The position numbers and the translations under genes were made by a program. Shown here piece by piece: positions 9,195 to 17,533 of a DNA stretch of 46,265 bases. The notes beneath the pieces are model-generated. The model was not told where the DNA came from, made no database searches, and saw nothing but the letters and a program-made list of their open reading frames with translations. Position 1 is the first letter of the stretch, and each line of letters starts with the position of its first letter. This DNA comes from Eubacteriales bacterium (GTDB lineage Bacteria > Bacillota_A > Clostridia > Lachnospirales > Lachnospiraceae): positions 1 to 46,265 of the forward strand of contig JAUNJL010000015.1 in NCBI GenBank assembly GCA_030533315.1, written 5' to 3'.

Positions 9195-10523
9195 ATGAAT
9201 AAAGAATGGACACTTCATGTTGAAAATCTGGCAAAAATTAAAGACGCAGATGTTACGATTGCACCTTTCATGTGCTTTGTAGGTGATAATAATAGCGGGA
9301 AAAGTTATCTAATGAGCGTGTTATGGGGTGTTTTAACTTTGGGAAAAGATTTGTTTCCGAAAATACCTTCAGATGCAAAATGCTATAGAGATTGTGAAAA
9401 CTGGCTGAAAGCACACATGAATGTGGAAACAGAATTATTGGAAGCGGATATCTGCTTATACTTGGGTTGGTTTAATGAGTTACTAAACATCAATAAAAAA
9501 GGTTTTATCAAAAAAATATTTAATTATGATATTGAAATCGGGAAGATAAAAATAATTGATTATAAGAGAAAAAAACCTATAAAGATAAAATGGGATAAGC
9601 CAGGAGCAAGATATTCTGTAACAGAAAACTATATTAAATTTCCAGAAATAGACCTTCCGAGTAGAGATGAATTGCTTCGTATGAATGCGTATATTTGCTG
9701 GAATCTATTAATGGAAGGAATTGCAGCGCCATTATATACGCCGATTATTAAAGGAAGAAGAACAGGTGAACCCATTTACCTACCGGCATCCAGAACAGGA
9801 TTTATGCTTACATTCTCTCAGTTGATTGAAAAATCCTTGCAGATAAGTTTTTCGCCCGAATTGCATGAAAATACCAGTATGTTAACTTTGCCATATGTTG
9901 ATTTTTTACAGCTGATTACAAAATTTGAGATAAACAAAAAATCTAGCAAGAAGTATGTGTCTATCATTGAATATATCGAAAACAATATGACAAAGGGAAA
10001 TTTAACTGTAAAGAAGGATATGATGCCGGTAATTCAGTATATACCGGAAGGTGATGAAAAAGAGATTCCTTTGTATGCAGCCTCTTCTGTTGTATCGGAG
10101 ATTTCTCCATTGCTATTAATTCTTAAATCAGGCATAAATTTTAAAGCGATCATTATTGAAGAACCAGAGGCACATCTGCATCCGGAATTACAGCAAAAAA
10201 TGGCACGGCTGATGATTAACCTTATGAATCTTGGTGTACCTGTTTGGATTACAACACACAGCGATACGATTCTTCAGCATATGAACAATATGATGAAGTT
10301 GAGGAATCACACGCAGTGTAGTGAACTTATGAAAGAATATGGCTATAATAAAGATGACCTTTTGGATGAAAATGATATAAAGATGTATCAATTTCTTCCA
10401 GAATGCGATGGAAAAACACATTTAACTTCTTTAGAAGCAACAAATTACGGTTTTGTTGTACCAACTTTTAATAATGCTTTGGAACAAATCGTGAAGGAAG
10501 TTTATGCTTTTCAGGAGGAATGA
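9195..10523 (+). CDS. AAA/ABC-type ATPase, BREX-embedded cassette 2
   Basis: A 442-residue ABC/OLD-like ATPase, different in sequence from the cassette 1 ATPase. Walker A is GDNNSGKS (30-37), preceded by a typical N-terminal strand (WTLHVENLAKIKDADV). Walker B is AIIIEEPEAHLHP (318-330), the form seen in AAA_21/OLD-type proteins, and the switch histidine is in TTHSD (His355). About 280 residues separate Walker A and B, enough for a coiled-coil or lid insertion. There is no TOPRIM domain. The start has AGAAAGGAAAC just upstream. The gene is AT-rich compared with pglX and pglZ, and the next gene, with its hairpin leader, follows its stop directly. It probably works with the nuclease-like protein downstream. 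Confidence 0.75.
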   Translation: MNKEWTLHVENLAKIKDADVTIAPFMCFVGDNNSGKSYLMSVLWGVLTLGKDLFPKIPSDAKCYRDCENWLKAHMNVETELLEADICLYLGWFNELLNINKKGFIKKIFNYDIEIGKIKIIDYKRKKPIKIKWDKPGARYSVTENYIKFPEIDLPSRDELLRMNAYICWNLLMEGIAAPLYTPIIKGRRTGEPIYLPASRTGFMLTFSQLIEKSLQISFSPELHENTSMLTLPYVDFLQLITKFEINKKSSKKYVSIIEYIENNMTKGNLTVKKDMMPVIQYIPEGDEKEIPLYAASSVVSEISPLLLILKSGINFKAIIIEEPEAHLHPELQQKMARLMINLMNLGVPVWITTHSDTILQHMNNMMKLRNHTQCSELMKEYGYNKDDLLDENDIKMYQFLPECDGKTHLTSLEATNYGFVVPTFNNALEQIVKEVYAFQEE

Positions 10524-10588
10524 GGCCTGAAGTGAACCTCCCAATCCACCATTATTGATACAGAGAGTGCGTTATGAAAGGAGAGAAC
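10524..10588 (+). promoter_or_regulatory. Two-hairpin leader element, copy C (cassette 2 nuclease)
   Basis: It begins directly after the ATPase stop. The segment after CCACC (ATTATTGA...GAGTGCGT...GAAAG) matches the 29161 copy base for base except at the hairpin arms and a few sites. Both hairpins are weaker here, each with a mismatch. It ends in GAAAGGAG, which serves as the ribosome site for the ATG at 10589. The copy looks older than the tandem pair at 29161. Confidence 0.55.
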
Positions 10589-11209
10589 ATGTACGATGGA
10601 CGTGTGCAATATGCGTTAGATCATTTCATATGTGATGATTATTTTTTGGCGCCAAGTGAGAGGTACTGTTTAAAAGAGGGACAAGATTCAGGAAAAAGTG
10701 AATTAAATGTAAGTTTAAATGATGAAAATTTATGTATATCTGATTTTGATAACAAAGGAAAATGTAATTTTTTGAAGAATGATAAGAAATATGGTATGCA
10801 AAAAAGTGTTGATCATATTATTTTTCAAAAAAGAGAAAACGGGTGGGTCCTAAATTTGCTTGAAATGAAAAGCTCTGTCGGAAATGAAACTTGGATATCT
10901 ATTAAGCAAAAAGTCAGAACAAGTTATTTAACTGCGTGCGCCCTTGCAGTTTTTTTAGGCATTGATATACAAGATACATATGTATATACAACATATGAAA
11001 CCGACAAGTTTAATAAAGTGTCTGGAACGACAAATCCTAAAGTGTATACTCCGCCGTTGGGAGAGCGAGCAGTTGACTTTAAGTCTGAGGAGTGGGATAA
11101 AGATATTATAAGCATCAAAGTTTATGATAAAATTACGTTTCATCATAGAGGAATTAAAATGGCCAGAAGCAAGCATGGAGATTTTTTAGAGGGTGAATTA
11201 GCTTTATAG
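10589..11209 (+). CDS. Small PD-(D/E)XK nuclease-like protein, cassette 2
   Basis: A 206-residue protein of unknown family. The stretch VDHIIFQKRENGWVLNLLEMK places Asp75, Glu92 and Lys94 in a D-x16-E-x-K pattern typical of PD-(D/E)XK nucleases. Outside this core it shows no clear resemblance to the cassette 1 protein. I start it at the second ATG (10589) because AAAGGAG lies correctly before it; the ATG at 10574 overlaps that site and would add five residues. It is AT-rich and lies 10 bp before pglZ, so it is probably co-transcribed with pglZ. Together with the preceding ATPase it repeats the ATPase-plus-nuclease layout of cassette 1. Function is inferred. Confidence 0.6.
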   Translation: MYDGRVQYALDHFICDDYFLAPSERYCLKEGQDSGKSELNVSLNDENLCISDFDNKGKCNFLKNDKKYGMQKSVDHIIFQKRENGWVLNLLEMKSSVGNETWISIKQKVRTSYLTACALAVFLGIDIQDTYVYTTYETDKFNKVSGTTNPKVYTPPLGERAVDFKSEEWDKDIISIKVYDKITFHHRGIKMARSKHGDFLEGELAL

Positions 11210-11219
11210 AAGGTGAAAA

Positions 11220-13853
11220 ATGGCTGAACTGAACTTAAAACAAATCACAGATAAACTGAATGCTGAGTTCACCGGAGGGGTTCGTAAGCTTGTCTTTTGG
11301 TATGATGCCAATGGGGAGTTTGCGGAGGATGTGGATACCCTTGAGCTTGTGAATGCCAAGGTGTTACATCTTGAACCGGACAATCAGTTTTATACAAAAT
11401 ACTTCTTAGAATGTGTAGATCGGGTGACGAATTATCTTGTCTACGCACCTTTCGCAAAGCCGAATCTTCGTGAAAATCATCTGGCGGATACGTTGAAGTA
11501 TTCAAAAGAGTTTTTTGCGGACAGAGCTTCCCTGCTGACATTGGATTTAGGCATTGATGAACGCTTCAAGCCGGTGATTCAGCATTATATCAAGTTCTTT
11601 GGGGAAAAGAAGCGCACACAGGCATTTTACGATCTTGAACTGGATACCTTTCATCGAAACACGATTGAAGTTGCTTTGATGAGCGTGATATGTAAATGCA
11701 AAACGCCCTCTTACGAGGAAGTTCTTCGTGTTGTTCTGACGGACAAGGGAAGCTTGTCAGGAGGAGAAGAAGGTCTGGGTCGGGCTGATTTTGAAGATAA
11801 TCCATACCTGGAGGAATTTAAGAAGTATGACCTGTTAGATGCCTTCTGGAGGCAGGGATCCGACATTTTTGGCTATGCAGATGAAAAGCCTACTCTTGAA
11901 AAGCTTGTGATGACAATGTTTGTGACCTACACGGCTAAGGTGCTTACGGTAGATGTGCCGGCTGCATGGAAGCCTTTTGTCAGCTTTAAGTCCGGCAACG
12001 TGATCGCATTTCTTGACAATCTGATGAACAGCTGCGTTTATGGAGAGCGCTTTGATGAGATTTCAAGGATGACATATGGCAGCTTGAAAGGAGAAGACCA
12101 GTTTTCCAAGCTTCCGGTAGAATCTCTGGTCTTTTGCGGCATTTTCCCAGAGATTGACGAGATTTTGATTCGTTGGGTGACAGATCGGCTTGAGCTGGAA
12201 GATGTGGCGGCAAAGCTTGGAGACATGACGATCCCCCAGCTTTTGAAAAAGCGGCGTCAGGAACACTTTGGCAAGAAATATCGAAGTGAATATTTCGTAT
12301 TGGAAAATGCCTGGCATATTATTTCCCATGCACAATATGTACCTTCCAACAGCTTGAATGAAATGGTGGAGAATTATACAGGCTCCCTTTATCAGATGGA
12401 TCGGCGTTACCGTTACTTTTACTACTATCTGGATAAGGTGAATTTCAGCGAAACGAAGAGAGAGGGTGGCCCTGGCCGTAGGCTGGAGGGGAATTTCGAC
12501 CGATTAAAAGAGTTGGTTGAGAATATTTATGCCAACGATTATCTGACTAAGGTCTGTACAAACTGGAATGAACTCTTTTGCACAGAGATAGATTCCCTGG
12601 CTCTCACAAAACAGATTGAATTTTATCACAAAAGCGTCCAGTATGCAAAGGAGCAGCTGGTCGTTATTATTTCGGACGCCCTGCGATATGAGGTGGGGAT
12701 GACCTTGTTTGAAGTGCTGCAGTCTGATGAAAAATGTACCGCCACTATGAAAGCAATGGCAAGTACCCTTCCGTCTATTACGCAGTACGGCATGGCAGCG
12801 CTGCTCCCGCATAAAACACTGGAATTGCTGGAGGACTACTCTGTACGGATCGATGGTCAAAAAGTGGATACATTAGAGCAGCGACAGGCAATTCTACAGA
12901 AATATAAGGAGGCAAGCCGCTGTGTGCAGTATGATGAGATTAAGAACATGAGTGTGGCGGATCTTAGGAGTATCTTTACCCGTCAGGAGGTGGTGTATAT
13001 TTACCATAATCAGATCGACGCCAGAGGTGATAAGGCGAATACGGAGAACGAAGTGTTTGATGCCTGTGAGGAAGCAGTGGAAGAAATCCGCACATTGATT
13101 CACCGCCTGACAACAAGTGCAAACCGTTCCCGATTCATTGTGACAGCCGACCATGGTTTCCTGTACAGAAGAAATAAGCTGACGGAGAGTGACAAGGTAA
13201 GTTTCCCCAAGGGGGAGGGAGGGCCTGGATATAAAGCTTCATCTGAAGCTGGTTCTCCAACTGTGGCAGGCCGCCGTTACCTGATGTCAGAGAATGGTAT
13301 GATGTCCGAAGGAACTGCGTCTCAGGAGCTTTGCATCATGATGGGAAATCAGGATACCCGAAAAGTATCCTATCCTGTTGGGGCAGATGTTTTCAAGCTT
13401 CCGGGCTCCGGCATGAATTATGTCCATGGCGGAAGTTCCCCGCAGGAGATGCTGGTTCCGTTGATCGAGGTTAAAACAGAAAAAGGATTTAAGGAAACGA
13501 CGACTGCTCAGATTGCCCTTGTAAGCCTGACTTCTAAGATCACCAACTTGATCACCTCCCTGGATTTTGTTCAGACGGAAGCGGTTAGCGATGTTGTAAA
13601 GGAGACGACTTACCGGATTTATTTTGTGGATGGAAAGGGAGAGAAGATCTCCAATGAACATCTGTATGTGGCCGATAAGAAGGATAAAGATACGGTGAAA
13701 CGTGTATTCAGGCTTCGCTTCTCCTTCAAGAATAAAAAGTATGACAGAGGCCAGAAGCATTACTTAGTGGCGGTTGATGATAATCATGCGTCAGAGGTTT
13801 TCAGGCATGAGGTGGTGATGGATATTGCGTTTGCAGATGATTTTGGATTTTAA
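11220..13853 (+). CDS. pglZ: BREX alkaline phosphatase-superfamily protein PglZ/BrxZ
   Basis: PglZ is the conserved core protein of all BREX systems and has an alkaline phosphatase-like fold. At 877 residues the length fits the type 1 (type A) form. Metal-site motifs are visible: VVIISDALRYEVG near residue 483, HNQIDARGD near 600 and VTADHGFLYRR near 641. The start has GAAGGTGAAAA directly before the ATG. Type 1 operons normally continue into brxL. Here the TAA stop at 13851-13853 overlaps the first codon of a decayed transporter fragment, so pglZ is the last intact BREX gene in the window. Composition returns to that of brxC and pglX after the AT-rich cassette. Confidence 0.92.
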   Translation: MAELNLKQITDKLNAEFTGGVRKLVFWYDANGEFAEDVDTLELVNAKVLHLEPDNQFYTKYFLECVDRVTNYLVYAPFAKPNLRENHLADTLKYSKEFFADRASLLTLDLGIDERFKPVIQHYIKFFGEKKRTQAFYDLELDTFHRNTIEVALMSVICKCKTPSYEEVLRVVLTDKGSLSGGEEGLGRADFEDNPYLEEFKKYDLLDAFWRQGSDIFGYADEKPTLEKLVMTMFVTYTAKVLTVDVPAAWKPFVSFKSGNVIAFLDNLMNSCVYGERFDEISRMTYGSLKGEDQFSKLPVESLVFCGIFPEIDEILIRWVTDRLELEDVAAKLGDMTIPQLLKKRRQEHFGKKYRSEYFVLENAWHIISHAQYVPSNSLNEMVENYTGSLYQMDRRYRYFYYYLDKVNFSETKREGGPGRRLEGNFDRLKELVENIYANDYLTKVCTNWNELFCTEIDSLALTKQIEFYHKSVQYAKEQLVVIISDALRYEVGMTLFEVLQSDEKCTATMKAMASTLPSITQYGMAALLPHKTLELLEDYSVRIDGQKVDTLEQRQAILQKYKEASRCVQYDEIKNMSVADLRSIFTRQEVVYIYHNQIDARGDKANTENEVFDACEEAVEEIRTLIHRLTTSANRSRFIVTADHGFLYRRNKLTESDKVSFPKGEGGPGYKASSEAGSPTVAGRRYLMSENGMMSEGTASQELCIMMGNQDTRKVSYPVGADVFKLPGSGMNYVHGGSSPQEMLVPLIEVKTEKGFKETTTAQIALVSLTSKITNLITSLDFVQTEAVSDVVKETTYRIYFVDGKGEKISNEHLYVADKKDKDTVKRVFRLRFSFKNKKYDRGQKHYLVAVDDNHASEVFRHEVVMDIAFADDFGF

Positions 13854-14104
13854 GAATGATCGTGTAAACTGGGTATTTCTGCGTATTTTGCCACAGGGCA
13901 GGGAAACTGCGTTTTGGGGGTGCTGCAACTGGGGTAGATTCGGTGTGGAAAGCTATCTGCAGATCAACTATGCGCTGATGTGCATACAGCCGGAGATCGC
14001 GGAGGCCAACGGTATCAACGCCGAGACGATGAAGGAAGAAATCATCGATTTTTATAAGACGATGAACGGTAAGGAATTGACGGCTCAGGAGGCTGCCAAG
14101 ATCG
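13852..14104 (+). pseudogene. 3' remnant of iron/metal ABC substrate-binding protein
   Basis: The frame reads KNDRVNWV, then after a distorted stretch FGVESYLQINYALMC and on to KTMNGKELTAQEAAKI. This is the C-terminal end of a siderophore- or metal-type (BtuF/FecB-like) binding protein. The match begins inside the pglZ stop codon, so the gene was cut by whatever created the BREX boundary. At its 3' end it runs straight into the permease remnant, so the original stop and the permease 5' end have been deleted. Not functional. Confidence 0.6.
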
Positions 14105-14916
14105 ACTGCCGTCGTTATCATAGGAGCAGCTCTTGCTCTTTCTGGAGCGACGTATCAAAGTATATTCAAAAATCCCATGGTTTCTCCTGATCTGCTGGGA
14201 GTTTCTTCCGGTGCATGTGTAGGAGCGGCGATCGCAATACTTCTGAGCGCAGGAAGTCTTATGGTTCAGGCTGGAGCATTTGTCGGGGGGGATCGCGGCT
14301 GTTGCGGTTACCATGTCCATACCGAAGCTGGTTCGAAACACCTCGACGACCACGCTTGTGCTGGCGGGAGTGGTGGTCGGCAGCCTGATGTCCTCCGTTA
14401 TGAGCATCATCAAGGTTTTGGCCGATACGGACACACAGCTTGCCGAGATCACCTACTGGACCATGGGCTCCTTTTCGACGGTTACCTTTTCGGACATGCT
14501 GCCCGTGCTTCCCATTGTGATCGTTCCGGCAATCTTGATATTGGTGATGCGCTTCAGGCTGAATGTTTTGTCATTGGGGGACAGTGAAGCCCGTTCGCTG
14601 GGAATCGACCTTCAGAGGACGAGAGGAGTTTTTATCATATGTTCCACGCTTATTACTACGGGAAGTGTCTGTGCTGCCGGCACGGTGGGCTGGGTTGGAT
14701 TGATCATACCCCATATATCCCGCATGGTGGTTGGATCAGACAACAAAAAAATGCTTCCGTTTACAGTGGTTTTGGGTTCTGTCTTTATGCTGTTTATTGA
14801 CTTTCTGTGCAGAAGCCTGGCGGCGGCGGAGCTGAGACTGGGGATCCTGACGGGCATTGTGGGGGGCGCCCTTCTTTATTTTCATACTTGTAAAGCAGAA
14901 TAGGAATTTAAAATGA
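14105..14916 (+). pseudogene. Decayed FecCD-type metal ABC permease
   Basis: Three frames must be joined to read it: AVVIIGAALALSGATY to SLMVQAGAFVGG, then IAAVAVTMSIPKLVRN onward, then IVGAPFFIFILVKQNR to the stop. These are typical FecCD segments. One extra G in the seven-G run at 14285-14291, and another in a six-G run near 14860, each shift the frame. Reading through both restores a TGA at 14914-14916 that overlaps the next ATG as ATGA, which supports the reconstruction. About 70-80 N-terminal residues are missing. Assembly error at the G runs is possible for the frameshifts but not for the missing N-terminus. Confidence 0.7.
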
Positions 14917-15680
14917 TACTTGAGGTAAAGGGATTAAGCTACTCTTATTACAACAGCAAAACGATTTTTCACGATGTGAGCTTCCAGCTTGACAGGGGCG
15001 AGGTCCTGTCGGTCTTGGGTACGAACGGGGCGGGAAAATCCACGCTTCTGAATTGCATCGCAAACCTGTTTAAGTCGAAAGCCGGGGAGATACTTTTAAA
15101 CGGCAGGCCGATGTCCTCGATGACGGCTTCGGATGTGGCAAAGATCGTGGGCTATGTTCCGCAGATACACGTACCTGCATATGCTTACACCGTAAGGGAG
15201 TTTACGGTTATGGGCAGAACGCCGTACATAGGTATGTTTGCAAACCCCTCAAAGGAGGATTACAGGCTTGCGGATGAAGCCCTTGAACGCATGGGGATTT
15301 CGCACCTTAGCGGGAAGGTGTACACGGAGATATCTGGAGGCGAGCGGCAGCAGGTCACAATCGCAAGGGTTCTGACTCAGCAGCCGCAGATCATATTGCT
15401 GGACGAGCCCACGGCTCACCTGGATTACGGAAACCAGTATCGTACCGTCCAGATGGTAAAGCAGCTTTCCCAGGAGGGCTATGCCATTGTCATGACGACG
15501 CACAACCCAGATCATGCGATCATGCTGGACGGTAAGGTGGCGATGCTGAACCGGGAGGGTATTTTGAGCGTGGGTGATGCGGGAAATCTAAGCAGTGAGA
15601 GCCTGTCCAAGCTGTATGGGCTTCGCATCAAGAAAGAATATGATGAAGACGCAAAACGGGATGTATGCATCGTGTGTTGA
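14913..15680 (+). CDS. FecE-like metal/siderophore ABC transporter ATPase
   Basis: An intact 255-residue ATPase of the FecE/BtuD/MolC class that powers import of iron complexes, cobalamin or oxyanions. It has Walker A GTNGAGKST, Q-loop YVPQ, signature EISGGERQQ, Walker B IILLDEPTAHLD and switch histidine TTHNPDHA. The start codon overlaps the reconstructed permease stop, so it was once coupled to it. The permease and binding protein are broken, so this ATPase has no visible partner here and may be on its way to decay or may serve another permease. The MoaE-like gene downstream makes a molybdate-type substrate possible, but this is a guess. Confidence 0.85.
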   Translation: MILEVKGLSYSYYNSKTIFHDVSFQLDRGEVLSVLGTNGAGKSTLLNCIANLFKSKAGEILLNGRPMSSMTASDVAKIVGYVPQIHVPAYAYTVREFTVMGRTPYIGMFANPSKEDYRLADEALERMGISHLSGKVYTEISGGERQQVTIARVLTQQPQIILLDEPTAHLDYGNQYRTVQMVKQLSQEGYAIVMTTHNPDHAIMLDGKVAMLNREGILSVGDAGNLSSESLSKLYGLRIKKEYDEDAKRDVCIVC

Positions 15681-15699
15681 AGGATGGCGAAGATGAGAC

Positions 15700-16019
15700 G
15701 TATGGATGGCAGGAAGAAGATTCTGGGTGGGAAAAACATCACGGCGGGCGTGTGTGCCTGCGGCAAATACGATGTCAAAGGCGGCCAATGGAATAGCGGA
15801 CAATTTGCTTACGGCAGGGATTTTATCTGCGGAGTGTCCGGTTGCCTTTGTCTTAAACTGCAACCCGTATATGTATGGAAAGCCTGCGGCGCAGAGAAAC
15901 CTTGAGGGCGGACGGGATGTATCTCATGGAAAGCAGGGAAAAGCCGGGGAGATTTCCCGATACGGATAAGATCATAGAAGCGCTTGCGGAGATCATTTTC
16001 GCAGGTAAGGAGAGTGAAG
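15700..16019 (+). pseudogene. Flavoprotein (Dfp/PPC-decarboxylase-like) remnant
   Basis: One frame reads CVPAANTMSKAANGIADNLL and then VLNCNPYMYGKPAAQRNLE; after a shift near 15905 the next frame reads ADGMYLMESREKPGRFPDTD. This is the conserved core and C-terminus of the flavoprotein family that includes phosphopantothenoylcysteine decarboxylase (pattern PATANTxxKxAxGIADNLL...NPxMxxxPAxQ). The N-terminal FMN half is absent. It lies between the ATPase and a methyltransferase on the same strand, in the same eroded cluster. The gene fills the whole 340-bp gap, and no other feature is seen there. Confidence 0.55.
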
Positions 16020-16020
16020 T

Positions 16021-16656
16021 ATGGCGGAGATACAGGTGGGGACGGAGATAAAGCCCAGCTTTTGGGATAGAGTGGCCCAGGGCTACAGTATGATGACTCG
16101 GATGGAGGCAAATGGCACAAATCTTCAGCTTGATGCTATGCCGCTGGAGCCCGGCATGGTTGTGCTCGACTGCGGCTGCGGCCCGGGACGGATAGCCGTT
16201 CAGGCGGCGAAGCGGGTAAAAAAGGTCATCTGCCTCGATTCCTCAAGGGAGATGCTGGAGGAGTGCATAAAAAACTGTGAGGCAGCAGGCGTAGAGAACG
16301 TTGAGTACGTATATGCCGATTGGCAGGAGGCAGAGATCGGTACCACGATCCCGGAGGTGGATGTGGTTATACAGTCCCGCGGAGGCGGAGGCCCGACTTC
16401 TCTTGAAATGCTGAAAAAAGTGGCCCGCAGGTATGCGGTAAGCGTCATGTGGTCGGACGGCGCTCCTTGTCTGCCGGAGTCCAAGAGCAGGCTTTTTGCG
16501 GGGTGCTACTCCGAGGACGTGTACAGAGAGCATCCGGAGCTGGTCAATGAAGAAAGGTTCAGAAAAAACGTTGACGCCTTCCTCACGGAGAAGGAGGGCG
16601 GGTTTTATTTCTTTTTGCCCACAAGCTCCGACGTTTCTTGGTTTCAGACTCGGTAG
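16021..16656 (+). CDS. Class I SAM-dependent methyltransferase
   Basis: A 211-residue Rossmann-type methyltransferase. Motif I is VVLDCGCGPGRIAVQAAKR, followed by the acidic strand VICLDSS (motif II) and YADWQEA. Upstream, AAGGAGAGTGAAGT is a strong ribosome site. It resembles the ubiE/corrinoid-type small-molecule methyltransferases often found beside metal-uptake genes, but the substrate cannot be read from sequence. The frame is intact although the gene before it is broken. It is in line with the ABC ATPase and the MoaE-like gene. Confidence 0.75.
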   Translation: MAEIQVGTEIKPSFWDRVAQGYSMMTRMEANGTNLQLDAMPLEPGMVVLDCGCGPGRIAVQAAKRVKKVICLDSSREMLEECIKNCEAAGVENVEYVYADWQEAEIGTTIPEVDVVIQSRGGGGPTSLEMLKKVARRYAVSVMWSDGAPCLPESKSRLFAGCYSEDVYREHPELVNEERFRKNVDAFLTEKEGGFYFFLPTSSDVSWFQTR

Positions 16657-16748
16657 TGCTTGCGCAGGCACGGAAAAAACGGTATAATTCTTGCGGGAAG
16701 GGCGCTTAAGGTTCCTGATCCAAAATGATAAAACAGGGAGGATATGGA

Positions 16749-17129
16749 ATGATAGATCTTAACGATTGGCTTGAGACTGCGAAGAAAGCCGAAAATGCGG
16801 ATAAGTGCGGCATGTATCTCACCCACAACGGAGTTGTGAGGGCGGATGCGAAAGCAAGGGTCCGCGAGGGCGACGAAGACGCCGCACAGGTGGTTGGCAT
16901 GGATTTTTCTTACGATGAAAAAAAGGTGAAGGCCTGTGAGGAGGAAGCTTTAAAGCTTCCTGGCATTTATTATGTCAGAACATGGCTTGCTTCAGGCAGA
17001 CTCAAGGTGGGAGACGACATCATGTTTGTGCTCATAGGGGGAGATATACGCCCGCATGTCACGGACGCTCTTTCATTTCTTGTGGGGAAAATAAAGACGG
17101 AGTGCGTTCAGGAGACAGAGCTTAACTGA
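16749..17129 (+). CDS. MoaE-like molybdopterin synthase large subunit
   Basis: A 126-residue protein. The C-terminal half (ALKLPGIYYVRTWLASGRLKVGDD, then FVLIGGDIRPHVTDALSFLVGKIK) follows the MoaE pattern: helix, IxxxHRxGxLxVGD strand, then the helix that contains the dimer interface. MoaE adds dithiolene sulfur to precursor Z with the MoaD thiocarboxylate. No MoaD or other moa gene is nearby, and the usual basic residues of the HR motif are partly replaced (YVRTW), so activity is uncertain. I start it at the ATG 16749, with AGGGAGG in front, rather than at 16725. Confidence 0.6.
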   Translation: MIDLNDWLETAKKAENADKCGMYLTHNGVVRADAKARVREGDEDAAQVVGMDFSYDEKKVKACEEEALKLPGIYYVRTWLASGRLKVGDDIMFVLIGGDIRPHVTDALSFLVGKIKTECVQETELN

Positions 17130-17308
17130 TTTCGCAGAAATGGTTCCGTCTCGTATCTGAGCCCGCCGGTTTTGCCAGATGGGTTTCTCAGCTGATCCGG
17201 GAGAGAGAAACGGTGCGGGGCATTGCCGCCTTTCTTTGGGAGGAGGCTGCCGTTTATAAAGAAGCCAAGTGTCGCCGTGACATTAACAGAATGATTCTTG
17301 ACCAAGAA
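17130..17308 (+). other. Non-coding, GC-rich stretch with possible folded RNA
   Basis: No convincing gene. AAACGG and CCGTTT enclose a GCGG/CCGC helix and a GGGAGGAGG segment at about 17210-17260, which could fold. It is followed by the intrinsic terminator at 17309. It may be the 3' end of the moaE transcript or a leader of the exporter downstream. I could not match it to a riboswitch class. Confidence 0.3.
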
Positions 17309-17337
17309 AGCATCTTTGCAGCAGAAGATGCTTTTTT
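17309..17337 (+). terminator. Intrinsic terminator
   Basis: AGCATCTT (17309-17316) pairs with AAGATGCT (17325-17332) across an eight-base loop, followed by six T. It lies about 180 bp after the MoaE-like gene and 200 bp before the MATE gene. The bases from 17338 to about 17480 hold nothing I can support apart from the ribosome site CCAGGAGG near 17482. Confidence 0.75.
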
Positions 17338-17533
17338 GCATGGTGGGAATGCTGCGTTCTGTGTCAAAATCTCCATGGGGGCAGATGGGAAAAGGATAGG
17401 GCTGTTGATTTTGATTGTATCTGATCAGAAAACGGTGCGATTGACTTTAAGGAAAATTCATGTAGAATAGGTAGCAGACACCAGGAGGCGGGATGGGGGC
17501 CTTTGGGTGGCGGCGGATCAGGGGGTGTTGTTT

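Noticed and set aside
17130..17308. Molybdenum-cofactor or guanidine riboswitch
   Set aside because: I could not line up the conserved core of either class with confidence.
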